Assembly (NCBI RefSeq): GCF_031755915.1
Contig: NC_083387.1
Span: forward strand, 6,633,501-6,697,500
Source of the DNA: Ziziphus jujuba
Lineage: Eukaryota; Streptophyta; Magnoliopsida; Rosales; Rhamnaceae
DNA length: 64,000 nucleotides
Reading direction: 5' to 3'
In this document: positions 49,065-59,270 of the stretch, piece by piece
Layout: every line of letters begins with the position of its first letter
Numbering within the stretch: the stretch's first letter is position 1
Notes under the pieces: generated by a model
The model's input: the letters and a program-made list of their open reading frames with translations, nothing else
Told to the model about the DNA's origin: nothing
The model's database searches: none
Translations under genes and position numbers: made by a program

Positions 49065-50074
49065 CTCAAGAAATTATATCGTACAAAGAGCTAAAGCCAA
49101 GTTAACTTAGGAAATCATGTGGGACCCACATTGTATTCTTGGAGACTCGGAGTCTCGGACAAGTCTCTTTTTTATTTTATTTTATCTGGTTTTCTAAAAA
49201 TTACAGGTACATGACAAAGGAAAAAAGAAAAGAAAAAGAAAAGCACACTACAGCCGTATATTAGATAATCTTGAGTCTTGGCCATTAGTTTGCCATACAT
49301 TGGGCCCCTGGTAGAGGAGACTAGCTTTTAGAATGAAGGCATTCATAATTTTGACGAATAATAATTGAAATCATTTTCCTCCTGAACGCTTTCGATGAAT
49401 GATTATAATTATTTTTCTGAATCTGATGCCACCAGCAGCAAAACTTTCCGTTTGATGAGTTTTCATTGGAGGACTTTTCTCCTCTTAGTCTTTTTGTGCT
49501 CTTAATGCAAGGCTTTTTATACCCAAGAAAACAGTGATGCCACAAATTTAAATATTTTGGGTGGAAGAGATAAATTTAAATATCTATGGATATATCCATA
49601 TTTCTTTTTTTGATAAATATGAATATATCCATATTTGACAGCCAAAAAAGGGACAAAGAAAATTAGGCTTGTTACAGACTGTAGGGAAAAAAGCCCCATA
49701 AACTCCCCAAAATTCCTGAACTTCATCTTCGGGGAACATTCTTATCGGGGGAGGTCCGCAGTCCAAGATAGCCAAAGATGTATTTTTCATGTAGGCATGA
49801 TGAAATAAATCTTTATTATGTTTTATTAAGAAAGAAATACAATATCCGAAGAAAAACGGAGACATATTTAGAAATTTGAGGTAAACTTCCCATAGAATTC
49901 ATTTGATTTTAAATATTGCATCACAAAGCTGAAGAAATTTGTTTTCTACCTGGTACCAGCAAGGTAAAATTAAAAAGCTTTGCGCAATCTTCCATAACTA
50001 CATAAGAAGAGAAGGACCAAACATCTATTCATAAAAAAATAAAAAATAAATAAAATATAATAAAAGATATCTTC
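49065..50074. other. Second copy of the RLP 3' flank (segmental duplicate)
   Basis: Matches about 37575-38700 in order, with small indels. Shared blocks include GTGGGACCCACATTGTATTC, GAGGAGACTAGCTTTTA, TGGATATATCCATATTTCTTTT and CCTTATGTTTTATTAAG-like sequence. It is cut at 50074 by a copia element and resumes at 54555. Confidence 0.85.
49690..49960 (-). pseudogene. Receptor-like protein 3' remnant, duplicate copy
   Basis: Minus-strand reading of 49690-49775 gives LAILDCGPPPIRMFPEDEVQ and EFWGVYGAF, nearly the same peptide as at 38300-38460. DNA at 49875-49950 matches the following LRR-like stretch. The shared peptide was part of the segment before duplication. Confidence 0.5.
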
Positions 50075-50260
50075 TGATTGATGAAGAGCAAATTATATTC
50101 AATTGTTCAATCGTGCAAGAGATTATACATCTATATATATATACCAACCTAGCTAAAATAGGAAAGAAATCAATGGGCAATAATCTCAAATATATTATCT
50201 AAGATATATTCTATGGCTAAGATTAGGGCTACATCTATGGACAAGATTGATACACTAACA
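50075..50260 (-). repeat. 3' LTR of the copia element (left)
   Basis: Starts TGATTGATGAAGAGCAAATT and ends CACTAACA; pairs with 54369-54554. Confidence 0.93.
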
Positions 50261-50679
50261 CCCCCCTCAAACTCAAGATGGGATAGTGGAGACCAATTTG
50301 AGTTTGCTAAGTAAATGAGTGAACCGACCAGGAAGATGAGCTTTAATGAAAATATCTGCGGGCTGATCTACTGAAGAAATAGAAAGAAATTGTAAAGTGC
50401 CATGCTAAAGATGTTGACAAAGAAAATGAAAATTATTCTCAATGTGTTTGGTGCGTTCCTGGAAAACATCAATATGAGCAATTTGAATTGCACTTGTCAC
50501 AATGGAGAATGGTAGCAGAGGACTGTGTAACACCCATATCCTCAAGTAACCAACAAAGCCAAAGTAATTCAGAAGTAGCATCGGCTAGTGCTCGATGCTC
50601 ATATTCAGTACTTGATCGAGATGTCACAGTTTGCTTCTTAATTCTCTATGAAATGAGTGAGTCACCCAAGAAGAAGCAG

Positions 50680-53600
50680 TAACCAGTTGTGGAATGACGA
50701 TCAGTAGGGCCACTAGCCCAATCAGCATCATAGTAGCCAGATAAGATTAAGGCTAAATGAGTTGAAAAATGAAGTCCATGAAGAAGAGTGCCTTTGACAT
50801 ATCTTAGAATACGAAGAACAGAAGTAAAATGAATAGTCTAAGAAGCATGCCATGAATTGACTAACAACATGCACAGCATAGGCGATATCAGGACAAGTCA
50901 TAGTAAGATAAACAAGACTACCAACAAGTTGCCGATACAAAGTAGGATCAAGAATAGGTGTGCCATCAAATGGAGTTAATTTAACATTGGTATCCAATGG
51001 TGTGAAGGCAGTATTTGAATCAGTGAGACCAGATCTGGAAAGTAAATCAAAATCATATTTGGCTTGAGACAAATAGTAGCCATCAGAGCGAGAAGAGACT
51101 TCAAGCCTGAGAAAGTAACTAAGTGGCCCCAAATTTTTCATCTCAAAATGTTGACTAAGATAGTTTTGTAAGTCAGAAATGGTCACAGAACCATCACCTG
51201 TAATGATCATATCATCCACATAAAGTAACAAAACAATAACCTTCTTAGTATGACGAATAAATAAGTCCGAATCATGAGGACTAGAGGCAAAACCAAATCG
51301 TGCAATAGTAGAATTGAATTTTGCGAACCATGCCCACGGAGCTTGCTTAAGACCATTCAAAGCTCGCCGAAGAAGACAAACTTTTTGTGGAGGATGAGAA
51401 TAATCAGGAGGAGGATGCATATAAACTTCCTCATTCAAATCTCTGTTGAGAAAAGCATTTTTAACATCCATCTGGAGAAGGGGCCAATGTTTTACTGCAG
51501 CAATAGCTAAAAGGCTACGAACAGAGGTTAATTGAGCAACAGGAGCAAATGTTTCTTCATAATCAATACCATATTCCTAAGTATAGCCTTTAGCAACTAA
51601 ACGAGCTTTATAATGCTCAACAGTACCATTAGAACGAGTTTTAATCTTGGAAACCCACTTACATTCGATAGGAGTTTTTCCTGAAAGAAGGTTCACTAAA
51701 TCCCAAGGATATGTTTTCTCTAAGGCATGAAGTTCCCCAGACATTGGTTCTTGTAAAAAAACAATAGCAAAAAAACAATGATAATCTTGAAGATGATAAG
51801 GAGTTTCTCTTACCAGATTAGAATGACGAAGAGGAGGATCATAATCATCAAAAGAGATAGATATTGTAGATGTGGGTGCAGAGGTGCAAGTAGAATTACC
51901 GAGCTCAACTGAAGATTTTGTATCAGAGGAAGAAAATAACTCTATTGAAGGGTCAGTAAAGAACGGTGGAGAGGCAGAAAATGAACTATGAAATTTGGAC
52001 AAAGTGGAGAACATAGTATGTTCCCAAAAAGTGACATGGCAAAAAATTCGTAATCGATCAGAAATAGAATCCCAACAATGATATCCTTTATGTTCTAAGC
52101 CATATCCAAGAAAACAACAAAGATGAGCACGAGGTTCAAGTTTAGTATGTTCATGGCGATTAAGAAGATCAAAACAAGCATAACCAAAAATTTTGAGTTT
52201 TGAGTAATTAGTTATTTTACCATATAAACATTCAAAAGGAGATAGATTCTGAAGGACTGGAATAGGAAGACGATTAATGGTGTAAACAGAAGTAAGTGCA
52301 ACCTCACCCTAAAACTTTTCAGGATAGGATGCTGAAAGAAGTTAAGCACAAACAGAGTCCAAAATATGACGATGTTTACGTTTTGCATGACCATTTTGTT
52401 GGGAGGTATGAGGACATGATCTCCGAATAATAGTTCCCTGTTGTTTGAGAAATTGAAGAAGAACAGAATTTTGATATTCCATTGCATTATCAGTATGAAG
52501 AATTTGATAAGGCAAGAAAATTAAGTCGTAATCATGGTAGCAAAATTAATATAAAATTGAGGTAATTCATATCTATGCTTAAGAAAATATATCCATGTAA
52601 ATCTAGAATAGTCAGCAACAAATAAAACAAAATATCTATAACCATTCACAGTGGGAGTAGGAGCAGGACCCCAAATATCAAAATGAATCAAACCAAAAGG
52701 AGTATCACATTTAGAGTTATTATGACTAAAAGATAAAGCAGGTTGTTTGGCGAGTTTACAATGTAAACAATCAAAAGACTCAAATTTGGAAAGAACTAAT
52801 GTTCCACTAGAAACTAAAGATTGGAGTTTATTAGCAGATGCATGACAAAGACAAAGATGCCACTGGTGTATTAAAGGAATGGTGGTGGAAGCAGAAATCG
52901 ATTTGGGAACAGAAATTTGAAGAGACGTGAGCTCAAATAATCGTCCCACCTTGCATCCCGTGCCAATTATCTATCCCATCTGAAGATCCTGAACCTGACA
53001 ACCATGGGGAGAGAAAAGAACAGTAAGACCAAGATCACACAATTGACCAACAGAGGCTAAATTTAAGGATAAATTAGGAACACAATAAGTATCAGGACGA
53101 TTTAAATTAGAGGTAACAACTGTTCCAATATGGGTAATAGACATACAATTACCATTAGTAGTTTGAATGGAAGGAAGAAATCTACTAAGAGTTTTATTGG
53201 ATAAGAGAGAAATTTGAGAAGTCATATGATTACATCAAGCAGAGTCAAGAAGCCAAGAATCACCTGGAGTGATAGCTAAGGCAGTGGAAGATGAAGAGTT
53301 AGAGGATATCACCTATTTGAGAAGAGCTTCGAGATCACTAACAGTAAGAATAGGGGAAGAGGACTCATCAGAAGGAGCAGTAACAGCAGCAACAGAAGAA
53401 GAACCGAACTTAGAGAAAGACTTAGATTTTGTTGAAATGCCTTGAGAACGAGGTGGACGGGTTGGAAAATTTTCCAAAATATGACCATGCTTATGACAGT
53501 ATCTGCACTCAATAGTAAGCCAATGAGCAAACATATGGCCAATATTTTTACAATTCTTACAGAAGGACAAGCCAAATGCAAAGTGTGGCTGAGCGATAGC

Positions 53601-54284
53601 AAAAGCAACTTCTGATGGAGGAGACTGATCAAACTAAGACGTATGTCCTCAAATAAGATTTCTTTAAAAGCAGCATCCAAATAGGGCAAGGGATCACGAT
53701 GTAACAAAGCAGCACAGATAGATTCATATTCAGGGCGTAGAGCCATAAGAACCTGGATAAGGTAAAGATGATCATTGCTGATATTAGCTTGAGCTAATTG
53801 ATCTCATATAGGTTGAATGACAGCAAGAAAATCATTAACAGATTGTCCGAAGTCTTGTTTAAGATTGGCAAAAGTAGTGAGCAGTTGATAATAGTGTGCA
53901 AGACCAATAGTTTTGTACCGATTAGACAAGAAATCCCAAATTTCTTTTGCAGTATCAAAATCAGCAAACTAAATATGAATAGCTGAAATAGAGGTGTTAC
54001 AGAATCAAGTAATTATTTGATGATTTTTGCTATCCCATTTCTTCAAGACGTTCTGCATACTTGGTATCATTCTTATCAGCATCTTGGACTGGTTTAACAA
54101 TATCGCCAGTAAGAATACGCCAAAGCTTGCTCCCAATTAAGAAGCTTTTCATTCGTTGAGGCCATAGAGTATAATTAGAGCCATCCAACATAGTACCAAT
54201 AGAATGAGAGATTTTAGATTTCTCCATATCAAGAACCCAAAAGATTAACCAAACATACACAAGAGGTAGAAATAACCAAAGCAA
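50680..54284 (-). pseudogene. Copia gag-pol of the 186-bp-LTR element, broken
   Basis: Blocks in order on the minus strand: gag (54284-54030, GTMLDGSNYTLWPQRMKSFL); gag C-terminus with zinc knuckles (about 53570-53440, CKNCKNIGHMFAHW and CRYCHKHGHI, both with a changed last Cys); protease-flank region (53225-52971); GAG-pre-integrase and integrase (52949-52521, FDCLHCKLAKQPALSF, PFGLIHFDIWGPAPT, YFVLFVADYSRFTWIY); the connection region (52014-51577); and reverse transcriptase (51471-50830, MDVKNAFLNRDLNEEVYM, LLYVDDMIITG with intact YVDD). Stops and frameshifts separate the blocks. The RNase H domain is mostly missing before the left LTR. RE1-type copia is the closest family I recognise. Confidence 0.9.
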
Positions 54285-54356
54285 GAAATCGGGTCACACT
54301 TAATGTATGACAAAAACAAGGAACAAGAAGACAAAGAAAAATATTTCAAGAGTAGT

Positions 54357-54368
54357 GCTCTGATACCA
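54357..54368 (-). promoter_or_regulatory. Primer-binding site of the copia element
   Basis: GCTCTGATACCA on the plus strand, i.e. TGGTATCAGAGC in the element, complementary to the 3' end of initiator tRNA-Met. Confidence 0.93.
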
Positions 54369-54554
54369 TGTTTAATGAAGTGCAAATTATATTCAATTGT
54401 TAAATCGTACGAGAGATTATACATCTATATGTATACACCAACCTAGCTAAAATAGAAAAGAAATCAATGGGCAATAATCCCAAATATATTATCTAAGACA
54501 TAATCTATGGCTAAGATTAAGGCTACATCTATGGACAAGATTGATAAACTAACA
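54369..54554 (-). repeat. 5' LTR of the copia element (right)
   Basis: Starts TGTTTAATGAAGTGCAAATT and ends AACTAACA; TSD TCTTC follows. Confidence 0.93.
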
Positions 54555-55079
54555 TCTTCTTTATTTTCTTGCAACTTCACATAACTCTATATTCTTATCC
54601 ATAAGAATTTTGCAGCAATCTTCAAGTAGAGAAGAAGTGGCTTCAACTTTGTTTCTTCAATTTGGAAATGTTTAAGTTGGGTAAATCAAGTTAGAACCCC
54701 CCAAAAAAATGAAAAAAAGGAAAAAGAAAACAATTCGAAAGAATGCAACGTATATTGCAACAAGTGTTTTATATTTACATTGCCAGTATCGATATGCTTA
54801 TACATTTTCATCTTTTTTATTTCTATTTTTTTTCCTTTTCTTTTCTGAAAATAAATAAGGAATTTGATCATTTTGCAATAAACATTATATATTTCAAAAG
54901 AGGACAATTTAATCAAAAGCAATGTGATCCATACATAATGTAACTATGTAACAGGTGTGAGTGTACTCATGATTACTTAGAAGTTGAAAACAAGTACATT
55001 AATTATGAGTTCTGACCAAATTTTAGAAGTAAAAAAATATAAATATAAAAAGAACACAAGAAAGACTCTTACCAGTTAA
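54555..55079. other. RLP-2 3' flank, continuation of the duplicated block
   Basis: Matches 38715-39240 near RLP-1, including AAGAATTTTGCAGCAATCTTC, TATGCTTATACATTTTCAT and GACTCTTACC. Confidence 0.8.
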
Positions 55080-55482
55080 GCTCAAAGCCTTGTTAATCTA
55101 GTCCCATGCAAGCTTGTACAAGAGGTGGCGAAAATAGCCTGGTCTGTAGTAATTTTTGAAAAACAGAATCCACCAGAAGACTCCCAGAAATGTAATACCG
55201 AATCCAACGCCAAGTCCCATCTAAAACCAGGACATGTCCAACCGTTCTGCACCATCTGCAATATATCTTTCATCTCCTCCTGGCAAAGTTTCATTTTCTG
55301 GGCAATTGGTTTCCAAATGAGGTCCACAGAGTCCTGTGTTTCCCAAATATGCAGATGCATTAAAGCTTTGCAGCTGAGTGACCGTAGGAATTTGCCTCTC
55401 CAAGTGGTTATAAGACAAGTCCAAGTAACCCAAAGAGGAAATATAAGCCAAGCCCATTGGAATTTTGTTGCAAAGCTGATTG

Positions 55483-55487
55483 TGTGA
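55483..55487. other. Solo-LTR target-site duplication, left copy
   Basis: TGTGA, repeated at 57004-57008. Uninterrupted RLP-1 has GATTGTGTGACAAATCC once, confirming the empty site. Confidence 0.93.
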
Positions 55488-57003
55488 TGTTGCATTATTT
55501 CCGCAAGTATACGGGTCGCACAAGTAATAGAGTGATGAGTAAGTATCATTCCCTCGAGGATTGATATTCGAAACTTTGCTAAGTACCAAAATTATTGATT
55601 AATTCTTTTTATTTAAGCTACCAATTTGATTAAAAATTAGTGTAAACGTAAATTAAAACTAATATTAAAATTAAATTAAAATTGTGGGATAAGAAATCAA
55701 GAGAAACAATACATACAAATTATGGAAATGGCAAAGTTTATGATCTTAAGTTCTAGGATGTTGATTCCCTCTTATTCTTCCTATAATTGAACTTACTTTG
55801 GTTGATTTTTATTAGACTTCTATTCATAATTCTAACCAAAGGGTTTCTAATTACATCTAATTCTCTATCCCCAGGAAAATTAGAATCTATGGATAATTAG
55901 TGGAAATTCAAGAATCCTTTCCTAAATTAACCTAAAAGCCTTTCATTAATTCCCCTTTCTAGGTTACTCACTTCCTAATTAAGCTTTCCAACTCTAATTA
56001 AAACATGGGCTGTATAGTCCTAGTGACAAATCTATTAAATAATCCTTTCCCAAGGTGAAATTTATAGATATACCCAATACCCAATTGATTTCCAATTTAA
56101 TTAGGCATATTCAAACATTAAATCCAAGGAATACACAAGAAAAGAATAGGATTGCACAATAATAATCAACCACCATTCAATTACAATAAAAGTTCCATCA
56201 ACACTCCAGATAGTAAATCTAGCAATCCATGTACAAAATATCAACCAAATCCAAAATAAAATATATATTCATCATTAAAACCATGTCAAACACAATATAT
56301 ATATATATATATATATAAATACAATTTCAAGAGTAATAAAAGATAGAGAAAACTTAAAGGAGGAGGAATCTTGTAGTAGAATCTCTTCAATCTTCAATCT
56401 TCTTCCAAGCCCAAGCTTTCTCTCTCTAGATTTTGCTCTTTCTCTCCTAAATTGGGTGTGTTGCTCTCTAATTCTTCTTCAAGCTCTCTACAATGTGGCT
56501 CCCCTTTTTTCCTACCAAGCCTCCTCTGATAAAACCCCCTTCAATCATCTTTAAAACCCTAGCCTTAAACCTAACCTTTAGATCAAGATCAAAGGGTCCT
56601 AGATATGCACATGACTTTCACATGCCTCATTTAAATGAAGTCACATGATTTGCACATGCAAATCTCTACGCTAAAGGCACATGCTTTGCACATGCTCTCA
56701 TTAACGCCATAATTTGACCAAAGTCAATAAAGTCAAAATTAGAAATCAAGACATGGAAAGTCAAAGTTTTGAGAATCTTGAACAATGGGTGGCATCTTTG
56801 ACTTGGTTGAGGTATGGTGAGCCTTCCTCCCCTTCAAAATGATCTCCAAAGCTTCGAAAACCATGAAAATTACTTTTAATTTCACTTTAGAGCTCCCCTA
56901 TGCAAGTACACAAAAATATATCAAAACAACCATAAATGCTTGAGTTTTCCACAAATAATTAAGCTATATAAGACTAAATAAGTGAGCTAAAACTCACTTA
57001 TCA
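55488..57003 (-). mobile_element. Solo LTR, 1,516 bp, inside RLP-2
   Basis: Starts TGTTGCATTATTTCC and ends CACTTATCA, flanked by the 5-bp TSD TGTGA. On the minus strand it begins TGATAAGTGAGTTTTAGCTC and ends near TACTTGCGGAAATAATGC, sequences reminiscent of long LTRs of plant Gypsy-type elements (family assignment is inference). It has no coding sequence and no internal primer-binding site, so recombination between LTRs has probably removed the body. A TA tract lies at about 56298-56318, and an inverted repeat AGTGAGCTAAAACTCACT sits at the right edge. Confidence 0.88.
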
Positions 57004-59078
57004 TGTGACAAATCCAGAGAATCTAACTTCAACTGTCTTATGCTATCAGGGATGGCTCGGCTTAAATGATTCCTTGACAAGTTCAATTGTTTCAACTTTA
57101 CAAGATCTGTTACTTGTATTGGAATGTGTCCGGTCAATCTGTTACTTGAAAGATCAATGAGCCTAAGCAGTCCAAGAGTCTTGTCAAATTTATACTCTTG
57201 CCCTTTCCACATGAAGTATGCAGTATTGTCATAGAACCTTTCATAACCTCTTGAAGGATCACTAATACACGAACTGAAAAGAGTGTTAAACCGATCTGGT
57301 TTTGTAGCCATGGAGGTAAAATTATGCAAACATAACGGAATGGTTCCAAATATATTATTTAGAGAAAGGTCAAGAATTTGAACATAATTAAGGTAGCATA
57401 GACTTGAAGGTAATCTCCCTTTGAATCTGTTTGACTCTAAAGAAAAGAGATTCAATCCAGTTAACCTTTCCCCAATCCATTTTGGTACTCCTCCATTCAA
57501 ATTGTTCTTTCCAATATCTACAACTCTCATCAAAGTGCAATTCTTCAAGGATGAGGGCAAACTTCTAGAAAAATTATTCTGCCTCAAAATTAATGTTTCT
57601 ACTTGATATAGCAAACCCCAATGGACTAGGAATGTTTCTAGACAATTTGTTGCTTCCCAAATTGAGATATTGCAAATTTTGCCAATGCATCCAACAATTA
57701 GGAAGGCTTCCGGATAACATATTAAAAGAGATGTCAAGAAAAGTTGTTGACCTATCCATAGGTGCACATAGAAAAGGCTTAAAGTTTGTGGAAGTATTAT
57801 TGGAGAGATGCAAAACAGTCGCATTAGCAAGAAAAAGTGGAATAGGACCACGAAATTGGTTGGAGCTCAAATCAATAGTAGGGTAATTATCGAACCTCAA
57901 GGGAAAATTTGGTAGGGTACCCTTGATAGAATTGAAAGAAAGATTTAGGTATCTTAGCTTATGGGTGATATTACAAAACCAATCAGGGATGGCATCAGTA
58001 TTAATCCCGGTATTGGAGATGTCAAGGACAGACAAATTCAATTGGGTTTGTAACCAGCTAGGAAAAGATGCATCATCTAATTTTCAAGAACGCAATTTCA
58101 TCGCAACCAATTGAAAAGGTGGAATCTACTTGGAATCTAAATGCAATGTAAAAGAGTTGGAAGACAAAGCCAGGTACCTCAATTTGGATAGTTTCCGTAG
58201 GTGCGCATCCGAGACCACTCCAGTGAAATTATTTGAAGACAAATCCAAGTACTGCAATTTGGATAGGTTCTGTAGGTGGCCTTCGAAGACTGCTCCAGTG
58301 AAATAATTTGAAGAAACATCCAACACCTCAAGATTAGAGAGCTGCCCAATACTTTTTCTTAAGCTACCGTTCACGTTATTTTCACCTAAATGTAACTCCC
58401 TCATCGATGAAAATTGTGAAAGATCAGGCAACGATCCTCCGACTTCGCTGTACTCCACACGCAAAATCTCCAAGGACTTGGTAGCGCAACCACTCAAACT
58501 CTCTAAAATGTCTTCTAGAGTTCCATTGAAAAAGCCTTCGGAATAATAAATTTCTAAAGACCGTAAATTGCATAGATTTTCCATGGATTTTGGTATTCCA
58601 CCATGTGAATCTGTTATTAAATCAATATTTTGAAGAGACTTGATATTCCCAATATAATCTGGCGAGGGACCTGTTATTTCGTCTTCCCATATAGCAAGAT
58701 TAATCAGGTTACTACTGACATTAAGCAGCCAAGGAAGTGTTGTAGAATGCATAGTGTTATGTTGTATAGAAAGATCGGCGAGAGAGTTGGAAGAATTTAT
58801 ATGAGAAAGCGATGAAGTATCTACCTTATAAGGAAATGTACTGTTGTGGTTCTCCGACCACTTTAGAGAAGAAATATGAGAAGAAAAATAAAAAGAATTC
58901 TATTACTCTCTTGGAAATAAAATACAAAAATACAAAAACTTCTCTCTTGGATTCTCACGTGGAATCTCTCTCTACACTCTCCAATTCTCTCTAGAATTGC
59001 TCACTCTTCTCTCAAGCTCTCTCTGGAACTTATTGAGCTTGCTCTCTTGACTTGTGTTTGCATGGAACGGGAAGGAGC

Positions 59079-59088
59079 CTATTTATAG
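59079..59088 (-). promoter_or_regulatory. TATA box in the LTR
   Basis: The minus strand reads CTATAAATAGG, a plant-consensus TATA box at a suitable place for U3. The surrounding GAGCCTATTTATAGGCTT is palindromic. Confidence 0.6.
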
Positions 59089-59159
59089 GCTTACAAGGCC
59101 ACAATCTTCAACAGCTTAGCCCACAATTGTTGATTGGTGCAGCAATGGTGTCAACAATG

Positions 59160-59229
59160 GTGGCTGTCAAAAATGGTGGCTGTGGTTGGTGTGGCTGTGG
59201 TTGGTGCGGCTGTGGTTGGTGCGGCTGGA
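59160..59229. repeat. 15-bp tandem repeat in the LTR
   Basis: GTGGTTGGTGCGGCT and close variants, about four copies, at the end of the LTR next to the polypurine tract. Confidence 0.85.
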
Positions 59230-59270
59230 CTTCACAATTCTCCCCCTCCAGCCGCATTTAAAACTGATGG

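Larger units (their letters stand above)
50075..54554 (-). mobile_element. Ty1/copia retrotransposon with 186-bp LTRs, decayed
   Basis: The left LTR is 50075-50260 and the right LTR 54369-54554, both 186 bp, TG to CA. The TSD TCTTC lies at 50070-50074 and 54555-54559. The primer-binding site complement GCTCTGATACCA is at 54357-54368, exactly complementary to the initiator-tRNA-Met site, and the polypurine tract (complement CCCCCCTC) follows the left LTR. Internal DNA encodes gag, protease, integrase, reverse transcriptase and RNase H start on the minus strand, with many breaks. It sits inside the duplicated RLP 3' flank, so it inserted after or independently of that duplication. Confidence 0.94.
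55080..58841 (-). pseudogene. RLP-2: EIX-type LRR receptor-like protein, broken and twice interrupted
   Basis: Close paralogue of RLP-1, collinear with 39242-41494. It carries LRRs (58752-57574, e.g. LEVLDVSSNYFTGAV and RYLNLSFNSIKGTLPNF), C-terminal LRRs (57570-57004, continuing 55487-55380), the acidic region and the membrane helix region. Insertions: a solo LTR at 55488-57003 in the C-terminal LRRs and a copia element at 58842, which removes the N-terminal part from this window. Point lesions: TAG at 58128-58126 (W in RLP-1), TGA near 58084 (Cys in RLP-1), a 1-bp insertion near 57617, and TAG at 55223-55221 in the membrane helix (Tyr in RLP-1). None of these point lesions is shared with RLP-1. 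Confidence 0.9.
58842..59236 (-). repeat. 3' LTR of the Tnt1-type element
   Basis: 395 bp. In element orientation it carries a TATA box (TATAAATAGG, plus-strand 59079-59088 region) and a short tandem array near its start. Confidence 0.9.
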
